The notes: generated by a model from the letters alone, not told the origin. A DNA stretch of 64,000 bases from Dyadobacter beijingensis DSM 21582 (GCF_000382205.1 NZ_KB907788.1:1154748-1218747); one strand, 5' to 3'; numbered from the stretch's first letter, positions 18,901 through 27,879 are shown. Numbers and translations are program-made.

Positions 18901-20170
18901 GAATGATATCGCAATTGCTACCGGCACGGTGGATGTTTGGGATGGCTCGGCATGGCATACGCTGCTCACACAAAACGATGCCACGGGCCAGAAAGGCAAT
19001 ATTCTTACCTACACGGCCGATAATGTGAGCCTGAACATTCCGGACCAGTATGCCAATGTGGGTATGAAGGTGCGCTTCCATTATGTAGGAACGAACCAGG
19101 GCTGGTGGGGACTCGACAACATCAAAGTCGAAGCCACCAACTCAACCCAGATCGCCTCAGCCGTAAATACCGCCAACGCCGCGCAGGAATACCTCGGACC
19201 CAACGAAACGGCTGTTTTCTACGATCCTGCTACGGGCGACCTCCTGGCGAAGATCAAAAACCTGAGCGCGCACGATTACGGCTGTACGACAGTGGCGATC
19301 GACCGCGCGGGCAACAACGGTGTCCCCTGGCTGAACAACTACCAGGTTTCGAACAAAACCTACAAGGTAACACCAACCAACAACAACCCGAACGGCGAGT
19401 ACGAGATCACGATCTACTACAAAGCCTCCGAGCTGACCACCTTTACCCCGGCCAACGTGCTGTCGATGGGTAAAAGCCCCGACGGCATCGCTACGAGCGA
19501 CGCGGCGAATACGGCCCTGGTGGCGGTCGTGACGAGCCCTGCATTTGCCGGCGATTATGCGTTCACATCCACATTCAATACGGGCTTCTCCGGGTTCGGC
19601 TTGTCGAATGCACCTCCGGGAGCCGCATTGCCCGTTACGCTCGTGCGCTTCGAAGGCAAGCATACCACGGAAGGCAATGTCCTGCAATGGACGACCAGCT
19701 CGGAAACGAACAACGACTACTTTGCCGTGGAAGAAAGTGTGAATGGTAAAAACTTCGTGGAATCAGGCCGCGTGAAAGGCGCAGGCACGATGTCCTCGAC
19801 GAACGACTACTCGTTCACCGACGTCGATTTCAGTAAAGGCATTACCTACTATCGCCTGAAACAGGTGGATTTCGATGGTAAATATGCGTACAGCCGCATT
19901 ATCGCGATCGACGCGCCGACAGCCGGCAACATCCGCTTCTACCCTAACCCGGTCCAATCGGCGCTGAATATCGAGCTGCCGAATGTCAAAAGCGGCTGGG
20001 TGAATGCGAAGGTGATCAACAACTCGGGCCAGACGGTGATCGTGAAAGACGGGGCTACACTGCAAAACGGCAGGCTTAACATCCAGCTCGGCAAGCTGCC
20101 CGCCGGCATTTACCAGGTGCTGATCAGCAACGACAAAGTCAATTACCGGTTGTCGGTTTTCAAACCTTAA
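15953..20170 (+). CDS. Secreted M4 (thermolysin-like) metallopeptidase with Calx-beta and type IX secretion domains
   Basis: The protein has 1405 residues. A signal peptide (1-20, ending SFAQ) is followed by an FTP-like propeptide (about 45-100) and a PepSY-like part (to about 215). The M4 catalytic domain carries HEWGH at 328-332 (zinc His pair and catalytic Glu) and NESFSDIWGE with the third ligand at Glu352. HTNSGVLNHAYAL is the late catalytic His region. Behind it are a jelly-roll/MAM-like region (about 560-760), a Calx-beta domain (about 765-885), a second jelly-roll-like region, and a fibronectin-like stretch. A C-terminal sorting domain (YPNPVQSALNIEL to YRLSVFKP) directs secretion through the type IX system. 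It is expected to be cleaved and released or anchored on the surface. The gene stands alone with its own terminator, so it is probably monocistronic. Confidence 0.92.
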   Translation: MKHSLLIVPLLWVGMCASFAQNTPKSEIEAFAARTGALPTIDPTTNSLGFLRFPVQKPFQVSGGDALQKSMNFVSENKGLFGLRAGQDEFRLRAQETDVYGLDNITLEQTYKGVPVYDGQMKFHYNKGKALTSLNGNYISDIKVNPSPTLAQHEAESIAVRQVESQHIEATNTLSAVKSSIYIYQKGLIQGFMGAKLLVYKVEVRNDSGVREFVFVDAHSGQIVDQFTGTHQISRKLYENSISLANLKWSEGDTFPGTLDVWQRSEVETSGFIYNLMKNAFGRTSYNGADAQMITINNKTGIQCPNANWDGISANYCTNIATDDVVAHEWGHAYTQYTNDLVYAWQPGALNESFSDIWGETVDLLNGYMDEGESAALRTGCASSQRWIIGEKITAAGGLQRDMWDPTCLGQPGKVSDPQYWCAASDNGGVHTNSGVLNHAYALLVDGGTYNGQTINGIGLTKAAHIFWRAQSAYMTSTTDFTAQADILEAAAGSLVGADLLALSTANGAPASSGQSITENDVLEVTKTIAAVEMRAAPGCVFYTVLKPAPALCEGANPGLAIFSENFDAGLGGFTTSFQTASATWFARQWVSSNAPAGRAGKVAFGINYTGGDCGANNQAGIIRLESPLINIPAGTAGNLNLAFDHYVNIEETWDGGNVKYQLNGGAWTLLPASAFTANPYNNFINYASAGNDNPMQSQPAFTGNDQGSVFGNWGQSQINLTALGLAAGGNIKFRFELGTDGCGGFEGWYIDDFRVYSCAVTPAVHFAATGSSVNEGEAITPAGCLDYVDKVVTVAIDKAPTQPVTVTFNAPAGTAKQGATADYTISPSFVTLQTGQLSQNVTVRIYNDAYVEGDETIDLSYSLNANGGNGYAASGFQTHQITIIDDDLTPGNYTETLLTSDFNNGTQGWNIINGGNDFHTFQVVKFSNAALDAEGSSFMFVQTNITNGQFYNFDEIIESPAINTSGKKNIVLKFGQAWLPRTNDIAIATGTVDVWDGSAWHTLLTQNDATGQKGNILTYTADNVSLNIPDQYANVGMKVRFHYVGTNQGWWGLDNIKVEATNSTQIASAVNTANAAQEYLGPNETAVFYDPATGDLLAKIKNLSAHDYGCTTVAIDRAGNNGVPWLNNYQVSNKTYKVTPTNNNPNGEYEITIYYKASELTTFTPANVLSMGKSPDGIATSDAANTALVAVVTSPAFAGDYAFTSTFNTGFSGFGLSNAPPGAALPVTLVRFEGKHTTEGNVLQWTTSSETNNDYFAVEESVNGKNFVESGRVKGAGTMSSTNDYSFTDVDFSKGITYYRLKQVDFDGKYAYSRIIAIDAPTAGNIRFYPNPVQSALNIELPNVKSGWVNAKVINNSGQTVIVKDGATLQNGRLNIQLGKLPAGIYQVLISNDKVNYRLSVFKP

Positions 20171-20189
20171 CCGCCATTTCAGGACAATG

Positions 20190-20226
20190 AAAAAGGGGCT
20201 GCGCATATGTGCAGCCCCTTTTTTTG
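20190..20226. terminator. Bidirectional terminator between the M4 peptidase and the minus-strand lipoprotein
   Basis: AAAAGGGGCTGC (20191-20202) pairs with GCAGCCCC plus T-run (from 20211). Poly-A on one side and poly-T on the other allow function on both strands for the two convergent genes. Confidence 0.9.
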
Positions 20227-20255
20227 ATGCTTTCAATTGACTAACCTTCCGACTT

Positions 20256-20795
20256 TCAATATACATCATCCACCACCTTCGTCAGCCAATCCGCCACCTC
20301 TTTTGCATTGGTATCGAGGTTGTTGATGATCACATCGCCGGTCTGCCGGAGCAGTACCGACCGGTAGGTTCTGTTGTTTGCGTCGTACGAGTAGGCGTAG
20401 AATCGTACCAGTCCCATATCGGCACCGCCGTTGACCGGCTTCGAGAAATTATCACCCGTTATTTTTTGGGCTGCGCTGATATTTTTGTCCAGCTCCGCGG
20501 AAGCGATTTTGGTCGATGAAATCTTTGTTTTGGAAAGATTCCCCTCCATTTCATCTTTCGTAAATGTCGGTTTCACGTCGGCATCATTCCAGCCGGCCGG
20601 CATATCGTAAGTCCGCACCTGCCCTTCCTTGTCGATCAGAAAACCCCTGAACTGCTTGCCCCACGCCTGGTTGGAGTAATGCACTTCGAAATAAACCTCC
20701 TGCTCGTTCGCCAAAGTGACGTCGTCGGAACAGGACATTGAACCCGCCGCCAGTATGCTGAAAAACAGGATCGGAAGAATGCGTTTGATCTTCAT
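20256..20795 (-). CDS. Hypothetical lipoprotein
   Basis: The 179-residue protein has a lipoprotein signal (MKIKRILPILFFSILAAGSMSC; lipobox Cys near residue 22, followed by SDD). The mature part has alternating hydrophobic stretches (VYFEVHYSNQAWGKQFRGF, VRFYAYSYDANNRTYRSVLL) suggesting a beta-rich fold, and ends in an amphipathic helix. I do not recognise a family. It lies downstream of the SusCD pair on the same strand but behind a terminator, so it is probably transcribed on its own. Any functional link with SusCD is only positional. Confidence 0.65.
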   Translation of the reverse strand: MKIKRILPILFFSILAAGSMSCSDDVTLANEQEVYFEVHYSNQAWGKQFRGFLIDKEGQVRTYDMPAGWNDADVKPTFTKDEMEGNLSKTKISSTKIASAELDKNISAAQKITGDNFSKPVNGGADMGLVRFYAYSYDANNRTYRSVLLRQTGDVIINNLDTNAKEVADWLTKVVDDVY

Positions 20796-20873
20796 AATTC
20801 AAATAGCTGATTGACTTAAAGTTAATCATTTTACACGATTGAATGACCATTGCTCCGATTGAATGGTTGGAAT

Positions 20874-20907
20874 AAAAAAAGCCCCGCGAAAACACGGGAC
20901 TTTTCAA
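20874..20907 (-). terminator. Terminator of the SusC/SusD operon
   Basis: On the minus strand GTCCCGTG pairs with CGCGGGGC (G-U allowed) around TTTT, followed by a run of T. It lies 25 bases past the SusD stop. Confidence 0.75.
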
Positions 20908-20932
20908 AAATGAGCCTATCAAACCGGAGACG

Positions 20933-22432
20933 CTATTCGGGATTCTGTACCAACGACGGGTTGAGCACCGTCTCTGCTTCCGGGAAGAAATGTACCAAGC
21001 GCGGGTGGGTGTACGGGATCTCCTGCTTCACCGCGCCGGCCAGCAAATGCGTGCCGGGATAGTTGCGTTCCATCGTACGTTTGTTACGGAATACATCATG
21101 CTTCCGCAGCCCTTCCCACGCGAATTCGAGGTGGGATTCTTCCAGTACCACGTCAAGTACGCTCGTGTAACCCATCATATTGCCAGCCGAGAAAAGTTCG
21201 TTTCCGGCCAATCCCGCCCGTTTACGGATCAGGTTGACGTCGTCCAGCGCTTCCGCGTTTTTGCCCAGCTTCGCATTGGCTTCGGCGCGGATGAGGTACA
21301 TTTCGGCAAGGCGGAAAAACACGGGCGAGCTCAGCATCGGGTAGCCTTCCTGGTAGGAAAATTTGTTGATATAATACTTCGGATACCCATTCCGCGCCGC
21401 CAGCACCTTGTTGCCTGCCGCGTCGGTCTTAATGGAACCGTCGGCATTCTTTTCGTAAACCGGAATGATGTAGTCGCGGCGCTTGTCGTTCGGGAATTTG
21501 TCGATCAGCTTGCGGTATTTCTCCGACGCATACATTTCGCCCCAGCCTTCCCCATCCGACAAATACATGGCGCCAATGGCCGAGTATCCGCGGTTATCCT
21601 TCACCGTATGCCGCACGGCGAAGATCGTTTCGGTGTTCGACTCGGGCACGGTGGTGTAGTATTTGGCCAGGTTGGCCGTCGAAACGAGCGAATAGCGGTT
21701 CGAGCCGATCACCTTGTTGGCATACTCGATCGCCTTCGCATTGTTTTCCATATACAGGTAAATGCGGCTCAGCATCGCGTACGCCACCTCTTTGGAAGCA
21801 AAGTTGTTGTTTTTGGCTACCGTCATCAGGCTTACCGACTTTTCGAGGTCCTGGATAATGGCCGCATAGACGTCCTTCACAGTGCCGCGGGTCGGCTTTT
21901 CGGCCGGCTGCGCGGTAGCTTTTACGAGGATTACGCCCGGGGACGCGCCGGCATCGGGCGCATACGGGCGTGCGAACACGTTCGCGAGGTGGAAATGCAG
22001 CAATGCACGCAGGAAATAGTTTTCGCCCAAAACCTGGTCCAGCTCCGCCGATTGACCTTCCTTCAAGAGCTCGATAATGACATTGGTGCCGTAAATGGCC
22101 TGGTACGATTTGGTATAAAAATTCGTAGCCAATGCACTGGTTTTGATGTGGTTATAATTGTAGGAAAAATACAGCGGATCGGATGTGGTACCGCTCAGCG
22201 ACACGTTGTCCGACGGAAATTCCGACATCATATGGTACGAACGGATGTAGTTCCCGTCCTTCAAAATAGCGTAGTTGCCCAATGTGGCCGCTTTGAGCCC
22301 CTCGGGCGTGTTGACCACCTGCGTGGACGTAAGGCCGTCGTAAGGCGTGATCGTGAGCTCGTCGGAGCAGCCCGTGAGCAGCGCGCCGCACAGCAATGCG
22401 GCCAGTGTAGTGGAATGAATATATCGTTTCAT
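20933..22432 (-). CDS. SusD/RagB-family nutrient-binding outer membrane lipoprotein
   Basis: The 499-residue protein has a lipoprotein signal (MKRYIHSTTLAALLCGALLTGC). An all-helical TPR-like body follows with family stretches such as NYFLRALLHFHLANVFARPY, EVAYAMLSRIYLYM and FFRLAEMYLIRAEANAKLG, and the C-terminal EFAWEGLRKHDVFRN. SusD-like proteins form the substrate-capturing lid over a SusC channel. The start codon is only 8 bases behind the SusC stop, so the pair is co-transcribed. The substrate is unknown. No glycoside hydrolase or peptidase gene is in the same operon, so the polysaccharide label often given to SusD should not be assumed. Confidence 0.93.
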   Translation of the reverse strand: MKRYIHSTTLAALLCGALLTGCSDELTITPYDGLTSTQVVNTPEGLKAATLGNYAILKDGNYIRSYHMMSEFPSDNVSLSGTTSDPLYFSYNYNHIKTSALATNFYTKSYQAIYGTNVIIELLKEGQSAELDQVLGENYFLRALLHFHLANVFARPYAPDAGASPGVILVKATAQPAEKPTRGTVKDVYAAIIQDLEKSVSLMTVAKNNNFASKEVAYAMLSRIYLYMENNAKAIEYANKVIGSNRYSLVSTANLAKYYTTVPESNTETIFAVRHTVKDNRGYSAIGAMYLSDGEGWGEMYASEKYRKLIDKFPNDKRRDYIIPVYEKNADGSIKTDAAGNKVLAARNGYPKYYINKFSYQEGYPMLSSPVFFRLAEMYLIRAEANAKLGKNAEALDDVNLIRKRAGLAGNELFSAGNMMGYTSVLDVVLEESHLEFAWEGLRKHDVFRNKRTMERNYPGTHLLAGAVKQEIPYTHPRLVHFFPEAETVLNPSLVQNPE

Positions 22433-22440
22433 GGAATGGC

Positions 22441-25400
22441 TTAGAAATTAAGGTTTACACCGAACATGAGCTTCTTGCTGCTCGGATAGCGCGAGCTGTT
22501 GGTACCGTTGCTGAGATCGACTTCGGGGTCAACGCCGGAGAATTTGGTCCACGTAATGAGGTTATCGCCGCTGGCAAATACCGACAAACCGCTGATATGC
22601 AGTCGTTCCGTGAAAGTTTTGGGAATGTCGTAGCTCAAACGCACGTTGCGCAGGCGCAGGTAGCTGCCGTCTTCGAGGTAACGCGACGAAGTCTTGTTCG
22701 AGTTTTTATTGCCGTTGACCACCGCTTTCGGATGCGTGGCCACGTCGCCCTCCTTCTCCCAGCGCGTCCAGCCATCCTGCAAGCGCATTTTGTTGTAGGT
22801 CGGGTAAGCGCCGTCGTCGTCGAACAGCTCGCGGTTGTAAATGTATACCTTGTTGCCGGACACGAACGTGAAGAATGCCGAGAGTGTTACCCCGCCGTAT
22901 TTGAATGTATTGGTGATACCGCCCGTGAATTTGGGGTTGCGCGAGCCCACGTACACGCGTGAGGCGCTGTTGTACACATTGGTCGTCGTCTCGACCATAT
23001 TCCCCGAGGCATCCTTCGTTTGCAGCAGCCAGAGCGGGTCGCCATTGGCCGGGTCCACGCCCATCCATTTGCGCATATACCACGATCCAAGCTCTTTACC
23101 CACCTCGATGCGCTGGTTGCCACTTTCGATCGGCTCGTTTTTGTTCAGCGCCAGCACCTTGTTGCGGTTTATCGAGAAGTTGAGGCTCGTCTCCCAGTTG
23201 AATGCGCCGCGGACGTTCTTCGAAGTGATTTCCAAATCGATACCGCGGTTACGGACCGAACCGATATTCTGTATCTGCGTGGTAAAACCTGTCGTCGCTT
23301 CCAGCGGCACATTTTGCAAAACATCCTTATTCAGGCGGTTGTACAAATCGATCACAAGGTCGATGCGGTTGAAAAAACCGATATTAATGCCCGCGTCGTA
23401 GGTGTAAGCCTTCTCCCAGGTCAGGTTGGGATTGGCTTTACGGGCCGGAAAACCGGCTGGCAGGCCTGCATATTGCGCATTGAAATCGTACAAATCCTGT
23501 GCGACAAAATCGCCGATGTTGGCATTACCCGTTGTTCCATAGCTCGTGCGGACTTTGAACAAATGGATCTTGTCCTTCAAAGAACCGAAAAACTCTTCGC
23601 CGGAAATATTCCAGGCAGCCCCCACAGAGTAGAAATTACCGTAGCGATTGTCCTTACCGAAGCGCGAAGAGCCGTCGCGGCGGAACGACGCCGTGGCGAA
23701 ATACTTGTTATGCAGGTCGTAATCGACATTGATAAAGGCCGAAGCAAATGCATTCTTCGTTTTATAACCGGTGAGCGACGTCGGGGTCGCGGTCACATTC
23801 AGGATGTCGAGCGACGGAAAAATCCCCTGACCGGTCCCGCCCATACCGTCGGTTTTGTTGCCCTGGAACTCCGCACCGAGGATCGCATTAAAGGTATGCG
23901 CGCCGAACGACCGGTTTGCATTCAGCAGGTTGGAGGTAATGAAGCTGTTGGCATATTCATAGGTGTTAGTCAGCGAGCCATTGTACGATTTTCCCGTCGG
24001 CGTCCGCGCATCCACATTCGACTCGGTACGCGTGTTGGTAATCGAATATCGGTTGGAGGTCGAGAAAGTCAGCCAGTCGAGGATATTGTATTCCAGTTTA
24101 AAATCTCCCTGAATGCCCGATCCGCGGTTCTGGTTGAAGTTGTACTGGTTATTGAACAGGAAGTTATTGCGGTCGCGGCCGTACCAGTCGGTGGTGTTGG
24201 CATCCACATACCGGTAAGAACCGTCGGCATTATACGGATTATCCCAGGGCAAATTAATATAACCCTGATAGAGATACCCCTGGTCATTCTGCCGGTTGTT
24301 AAAAAAAGTATTGACGCGGGCAGTGACTTTCACTTTGTCGTTCAGGTTGTGTTCGATATTCGCGCGGAAGTTCACATTCTCGTAGCCCGTTTTCAGGATC
24401 ACGCCCTCCTCGTTGTAATAATTGGCTCCGAAATGAAAGCGCGTCCGGTCGCTGCCCCCCGACATCGATAATGCGTGGTTATGCGTGATACCGCTCTGGA
24501 AGGTTTTATCGAGCCAGTCGGTATTGCCGGGCGTGGCCGGCAGGAACCTGCTTTGATAACCCCCGTAGGCCGTTGGAAAACCATTGGCGGTAAGATAGGC
24601 GTTGATCTGCGCGTCCGTGGGATTCGGCGTGGAAGCGCTTAGCTGGGTAATGTAGTTGGCGCGCTTCGCATTATAATCGTTCTGGTACATGTAGTTGGTA
24701 AAATCCCACAATTCCTGGCCATTCATGACCTCAAAATTGCCCCGAAGCACCCGGCTGACGCCCACAGAGCCATTGTAATTGATCTGCGTTTTGCCGGATT
24801 TCCCGCTCTTGGTCGTGATCACGACGACGCCATTGGACGCCCGCGAGCCGTACAAGCCCGTCGCTGCCGCGTCTTTCAGGATGGAAATAGAGGCAATGTC
24901 GTTCGGGTTGGCGGTACCGCCGATGAGCCCGTCGATCACATACAACGGCTCCGCACCGGCCGTAATGGAACCGGTACCCCGTACACGCACGCTCGGCTCC
25001 GTCCCCGGCGCGCCGCTCGCGCTCGATACCACCACGCCCGCCGCACGCCCCTGAAGCAGTGTGGCGGTGTTGTTGCTCGTCACCGTCTGCAACTCCGAGC
25101 CCTTGATCACCGACACCGAGCTCACAAGCTCCGACTTCGACCGGCTCGAATAGCCCGTCACGACCACCTCGTCGAGACTCGACACATCTTCCACCAGGGT
25201 AATGTCGATGACCGAACGGTTCTGCACCGCAATGCTCTGCGATTTGAAGCCGATAAAACTGGCTACCAGCACGTCGTCGGCACCATTGGTATTGATGGTA
25301 AACTGCCCTTCCACGTCCGTCTGCGTGCCGATGGTCGTCCCCTGCACGACGATATTCACGCCAATGAGCGCTACGCCCTTGCTGTCAACCACCTTGCCTT

Positions 25401-25587
25401 TCACAGGCCCGGCGGTACGCGGTGTCTTCTGGCCGATCGTGAGCTGGCCGGACGGATGGTGGGCGATTTTGCCCGGACCGCTTGTTGGTAACGGGCGCGC
25501 ATCGGCATGGGGCGGGCCCGTCAGCGGCATGGCGAGTGACGCCACGGCAGCCGTTCGAAACAGAATTTGGGTAAATCTCGGTTTCAT
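22441..25587 (-). CDS. SusC/RagA-family TonB-linked outer membrane transporter
   Basis: The 1048-residue protein has a signal peptide, a carboxypeptidase-regulatory-like domain at about 62-145 (VKGKVVDSKGVALIGVNIVV), and a DEVVVTGY box. The plug carries the SusC signatures LYVIDGL and NPNDIASISILKDAAATGLYG followed by SRASNGVVVITTKSG. The barrel ends GVNLNF. It forms a TonB-energised channel with the SusD lipoprotein encoded 8 bases downstream. Its promoter on the minus strand is readable (TAATTTTG with TTG 19 bases upstream), and a perfect 14-bp palindrome lies at the expected transcription start. That suggests control by a DNA-binding repressor or activator not encoded next to it. Confidence 0.95.
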   Translation of the reverse strand: MKPRFTQILFRTAAVASLAMPLTGPPHADARPLPTSGPGKIAHHPSGQLTIGQKTPRTAGPVKGKVVDSKGVALIGVNIVVQGTTIGTQTDVEGQFTINTNGADDVLVASFIGFKSQSIAVQNRSVIDITLVEDVSSLDEVVVTGYSSRSKSELVSSVSVIKGSELQTVTSNNTATLLQGRAAGVVVSSASGAPGTEPSVRVRGTGSITAGAEPLYVIDGLIGGTANPNDIASISILKDAAATGLYGSRASNGVVVITTKSGKSGKTQINYNGSVGVSRVLRGNFEVMNGQELWDFTNYMYQNDYNAKRANYITQLSASTPNPTDAQINAYLTANGFPTAYGGYQSRFLPATPGNTDWLDKTFQSGITHNHALSMSGGSDRTRFHFGANYYNEEGVILKTGYENVNFRANIEHNLNDKVKVTARVNTFFNNRQNDQGYLYQGYINLPWDNPYNADGSYRYVDANTTDWYGRDRNNFLFNNQYNFNQNRGSGIQGDFKLEYNILDWLTFSTSNRYSITNTRTESNVDARTPTGKSYNGSLTNTYEYANSFITSNLLNANRSFGAHTFNAILGAEFQGNKTDGMGGTGQGIFPSLDILNVTATPTSLTGYKTKNAFASAFINVDYDLHNKYFATASFRRDGSSRFGKDNRYGNFYSVGAAWNISGEEFFGSLKDKIHLFKVRTSYGTTGNANIGDFVAQDLYDFNAQYAGLPAGFPARKANPNLTWEKAYTYDAGINIGFFNRIDLVIDLYNRLNKDVLQNVPLEATTGFTTQIQNIGSVRNRGIDLEITSKNVRGAFNWETSLNFSINRNKVLALNKNEPIESGNQRIEVGKELGSWYMRKWMGVDPANGDPLWLLQTKDASGNMVETTTNVYNSASRVYVGSRNPKFTGGITNTFKYGGVTLSAFFTFVSGNKVYIYNRELFDDDGAYPTYNKMRLQDGWTRWEKEGDVATHPKAVVNGNKNSNKTSSRYLEDGSYLRLRNVRLSYDIPKTFTERLHISGLSVFASGDNLITWTKFSGVDPEVDLSNGTNSSRYPSSKKLMFGVNLNF

Positions 25588-25629
25588 AGATTTTCAAATT
25601 GGTTAAAGAGTTAAGAGTAGAATAAATTC

Positions 25630-25680
25630 GTTAGAATTCTAACCACACCAAAATTATCAGTGTCACCGAGATAAACAAGA
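25630..25680 (-). promoter_or_regulatory. Bacteroidota-type promoter of susCD with a palindromic operator candidate
   Basis: Read on the minus strand, TAATTTTG (25649-25656) matches the -7 consensus TAnnTTTG, and TTG (25676-25678) lies 19 bases upstream. GTTAGAATTCTAAC at 25630-25643 is a perfect 14-bp palindrome located where transcription should begin. Confidence 0.6.
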
Positions 25681-25768
25681 AAAAACATCAAAATGTGTTC
25701 GAGCACACTAAGCATTTACAGTAGAATAGTACCCTTTCTTATTGATAGATTAACAATAAAATTGTACT

Positions 25769-25804
25769 ACAAAAAAATCGGACTGGAAATGATCCAGCCC
25801 GATT
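25769..25804 (-). terminator. Terminator of the lipocalin-like gene
   Basis: On the minus strand AATCGGGCTGG pairs with CCAGTCCGATT (one G-U) around a 7-base loop, then TTTTTT. Confidence 0.8.
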
Positions 25805-25852
25805 GAAGGTTTTCAAAATGAAGGTTTGAATGTACCGGCGGCAGCCAAATGG

Positions 25853-26296
25853 CTATTCTACTGCCACATACTTACCCGAGCAGGCTTCGATGCAGCCATA
25901 GCCCAACGTCAGTTTGCCGGCCGACAGTTCCGAATAGTACCAGGTGTGCGACGGCGCATTTTTGTCGATCGGAATCATCTCGATCTTGTTGCCTTCGAGA
26001 ACCTTGTACGCATTGAACATTGGCGTAGACGACTGCGCGAGGCCTTTTGTTTCCACAAACTCACCGTTTTCCTTGAATTCAATGATATGTCCGCTCTCCC
26101 CTGTCACAGCCTGGTACTTGCCGCTCCCGTCTCCGGGATCAGCCAGGTATTCGACGATCTTCCATTTACCGACGAGACCATTGTTTTCTTTTGCCGCCCT
26201 TCTTCCATTGCTGTCGAGCGGTTCGGCGGTATCATTCTGGCAGGCTGTGATGGTCCAGCATAGCAGCAGCGCGAGGAGTAAGCGGGTTGTTTTCAT
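25853..26296 (-). CDS. Lipocalin-like lipoprotein
   Basis: The 147-residue protein has a lipoprotein signal (MKTTRLLLALLLCWTITAC). The mature part begins after a short polar linker with LVGKWKIVEYLADPG, the GxW motif that opens lipocalin-like domains. Further beta strands follow (GHIIEFKENGEFVET, NKIEMIPIDK). Four Cys are present in the full sequence, two of them close together near the C-terminus (YGCIEACSG), possibly a disulfide. Such small proteins bind hydrophobic ligands, but no ligand can be named. It lies upstream of susC on the same strand, separated by its own terminator and the susC promoter. Confidence 0.75.
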   Translation of the reverse strand: MKTTRLLLALLLCWTITACQNDTAEPLDSNGRRAAKENNGLVGKWKIVEYLADPGDGSGKYQAVTGESGHIIEFKENGEFVETKGLAQSSTPMFNAYKVLEGNKIEMIPIDKNAPSHTWYYSELSAGKLTLGYGCIEACSGKYVAVE

Positions 26297-26411
26297 GGGC
26301 TAAAAATGAAGTTGGTTTCGGTTACATAGATTCTGCATCCCCTATTATCGTTGGAATCTGCACACAATTTTTGTAACCAATTTCATCAAAATCCCTACAA
26401 ACAAAAGATCG

Positions 26412-27020
26412 CTATTTTCGGATTGTCCTGAACGTCAGGTTAATCCGCGCACCGGTCTGCGTCTTCGATTTGGGTACACGATGTTCCCAGGTATGCTGCA
26501 AATCGCCCTTCATGATCAGCAATGAGCCATTTTCGAGCGTGAGGCCGTATTTGCGGCTGTGGTCGGGCCGGTACCGGAACTCGAACCGCCGCTCCTGCCC
26601 CAGGCTTACCGAGGCGATCACCGGATTGCGGCCAAGCTCGTGCTCATTGTCGCCATGCCAGGCCACGGAATCGTTACCGTCGCGGTAGTAATTGAGCAGC
26701 ACGCTGTTGAATGTAAAACCGGTTTTCGCTTCAATGCGCGTCCTGAGATCGGCCAGCTCGGGCGTCCACGCGTAAGGTTCGAAACGCGTCCCGGAAAAGG
26801 TATAAGCTTTATCCGCATCCCCAAACCAGGCCATCAGCCGCGGCGCGATGACCTCCCTGCCGTACATCTGCATAGACTGCTGCCGCCAGCGAACCTCCGA
26901 TACCCATTTGTGAATCAATACGTTGCTTTCACCAGCCGGCACAAATCCCGGGTAGTATCCGAGCAGGTCTTCCGGGAACTGCAATGCTTCCTGTGAACCG
27001 AAAAGACTTAATTGTTTCAT
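26412..27020 (-). CDS. AlkB-like 2-oxoglutarate/Fe(II)-dependent dioxygenase
   Basis: The 202-residue protein starts at the ATG at 27020 (MKQLSLFG); the frame extends two codons upstream only through a TTG. The iron-binding facial triad is visible: HxD in VAWHGDNEHELG and the distal His in TWEHRVPK. The 2-oxoglutarate-binding Arg and the family ending are in ARINLTFRTIRK. NYYRDGNDSVAWH and GSLLIMKGDLQHTW match the ALKBH2/3-like branch. In that family the enzyme reverses N-alkyl damage in DNA or RNA by oxidative demethylation in the cytoplasm. No adaptive-response regulator is nearby; the gene seems to be a single unit. Confidence 0.9.
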   Translation of the reverse strand: MKQLSLFGSQEALQFPEDLLGYYPGFVPAGESNVLIHKWVSEVRWRQQSMQMYGREVIAPRLMAWFGDADKAYTFSGTRFEPYAWTPELADLRTRIEAKTGFTFNSVLLNYYRDGNDSVAWHGDNEHELGRNPVIASVSLGQERRFEFRYRPDHSRKYGLTLENGSLLIMKGDLQHTWEHRVPKSKTQTGARINLTFRTIRK

Positions 27021-27103
27021 GAGCAATTTGTTGATCGATGTGTTTGGACAAGAACAACAAAGTGCTCAAAAAGTCTGTTCCCGGCAAAAATCCGGCAGGC
27101 TAT

Positions 27104-27841
27104 TCAGGCCAATATCACCTCATTTCCCGGCTCTACCCATTGTACTTTCACCTGCTGTGCCGCGGATTCGCGGTCAACTTCCTCTTCCATTTGCGGAAAT
27201 TGGTGGTAGATGCCTTCCTTGTGAAACCCGTAGTGGATCGGCACGAGTACGTCCGCGTGCAGCAAGCGCGCTACCGTCACCGCCTGGATGGGCGTGAGCG
27301 TAATGGGTATGAGCGTGGGCGAAACGCGCGGGATGTTCACCACGGCCCCATTTACCGGCAGAAATATCGCGTCGAAGTGGTCCCAGGCTTTGCCCAGCGC
27401 CCAGAACTGGTTATGCCACATCGTATCGCCGCCGTGCAGGATACGCTGTCCGTCGGCTTCGATCACCCAGGAAACCTGCTTGTCGCCCACGCCGTCCATC
27501 GCATACACCGGCGTAATGGTAAAATTCCCGACCGAAAGACTCCCGCCCAAAGCGAGGCTCACCGGTTCAAAACCATCGGCCGTCACCTCGGCCGCGATTT
27601 CCTCCGATACGACGAACGCGCCGCCCGGTTTCAGTACCGCCTTGATTGCATCGGCATCATAATGATCTGAATGCAAATGCGTTACCAGTACAACATCCGC
27701 CTGGGTATTCCCGGCGAACTGAACGGGACTGTCAGGACCAATACCCGCTCCGCGCTGGTAATTCTCAACCGCATCTATCAATAATATCTGGCCGCTGGAT
27801 TCTATTAGCAGGCCTGCCCAGGATAATCTCCGAAGTTTCAT
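27104..27841 (-). CDS. Metallo-beta-lactamase-fold hydrolase
   Basis: The 245-residue protein starts at the ATG at 27841 (MKLRRLSWAG); upstream extension in frame uses only TTG. The MBL metal motif THLHSDHYD and the later HGGDTMWH and VPIHYGFHKEG are present, as in the UlaG/YcbL-like branch (L-ascorbate-6-phosphate lactonase related). The protein has no signal peptide and should be cytoplasmic. Its gene is divergent from the LysR regulator, with 96 bases between the starts containing an inverted repeat. The LysR protein therefore probably controls it. The true substrate is unknown. Confidence 0.85.
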   Translation of the reverse strand: MKLRRLSWAGLLIESSGQILLIDAVENYQRGAGIGPDSPVQFAGNTQADVVLVTHLHSDHYDADAIKAVLKPGGAFVVSEEIAAEVTADGFEPVSLALGGSLSVGNFTITPVYAMDGVGDKQVSWVIEADGQRILHGGDTMWHNQFWALGKAWDHFDAIFLPVNGAVVNIPRVSPTLIPITLTPIQAVTVARLLHADVLVPIHYGFHKEGIYHQFPQMEEEVDRESAAQQVKVQWVEPGNEVILA

Positions 27842-27879
27842 GTGCTGTTGTTTTTTAGTACATGGCAAAAGTAGTCCCA

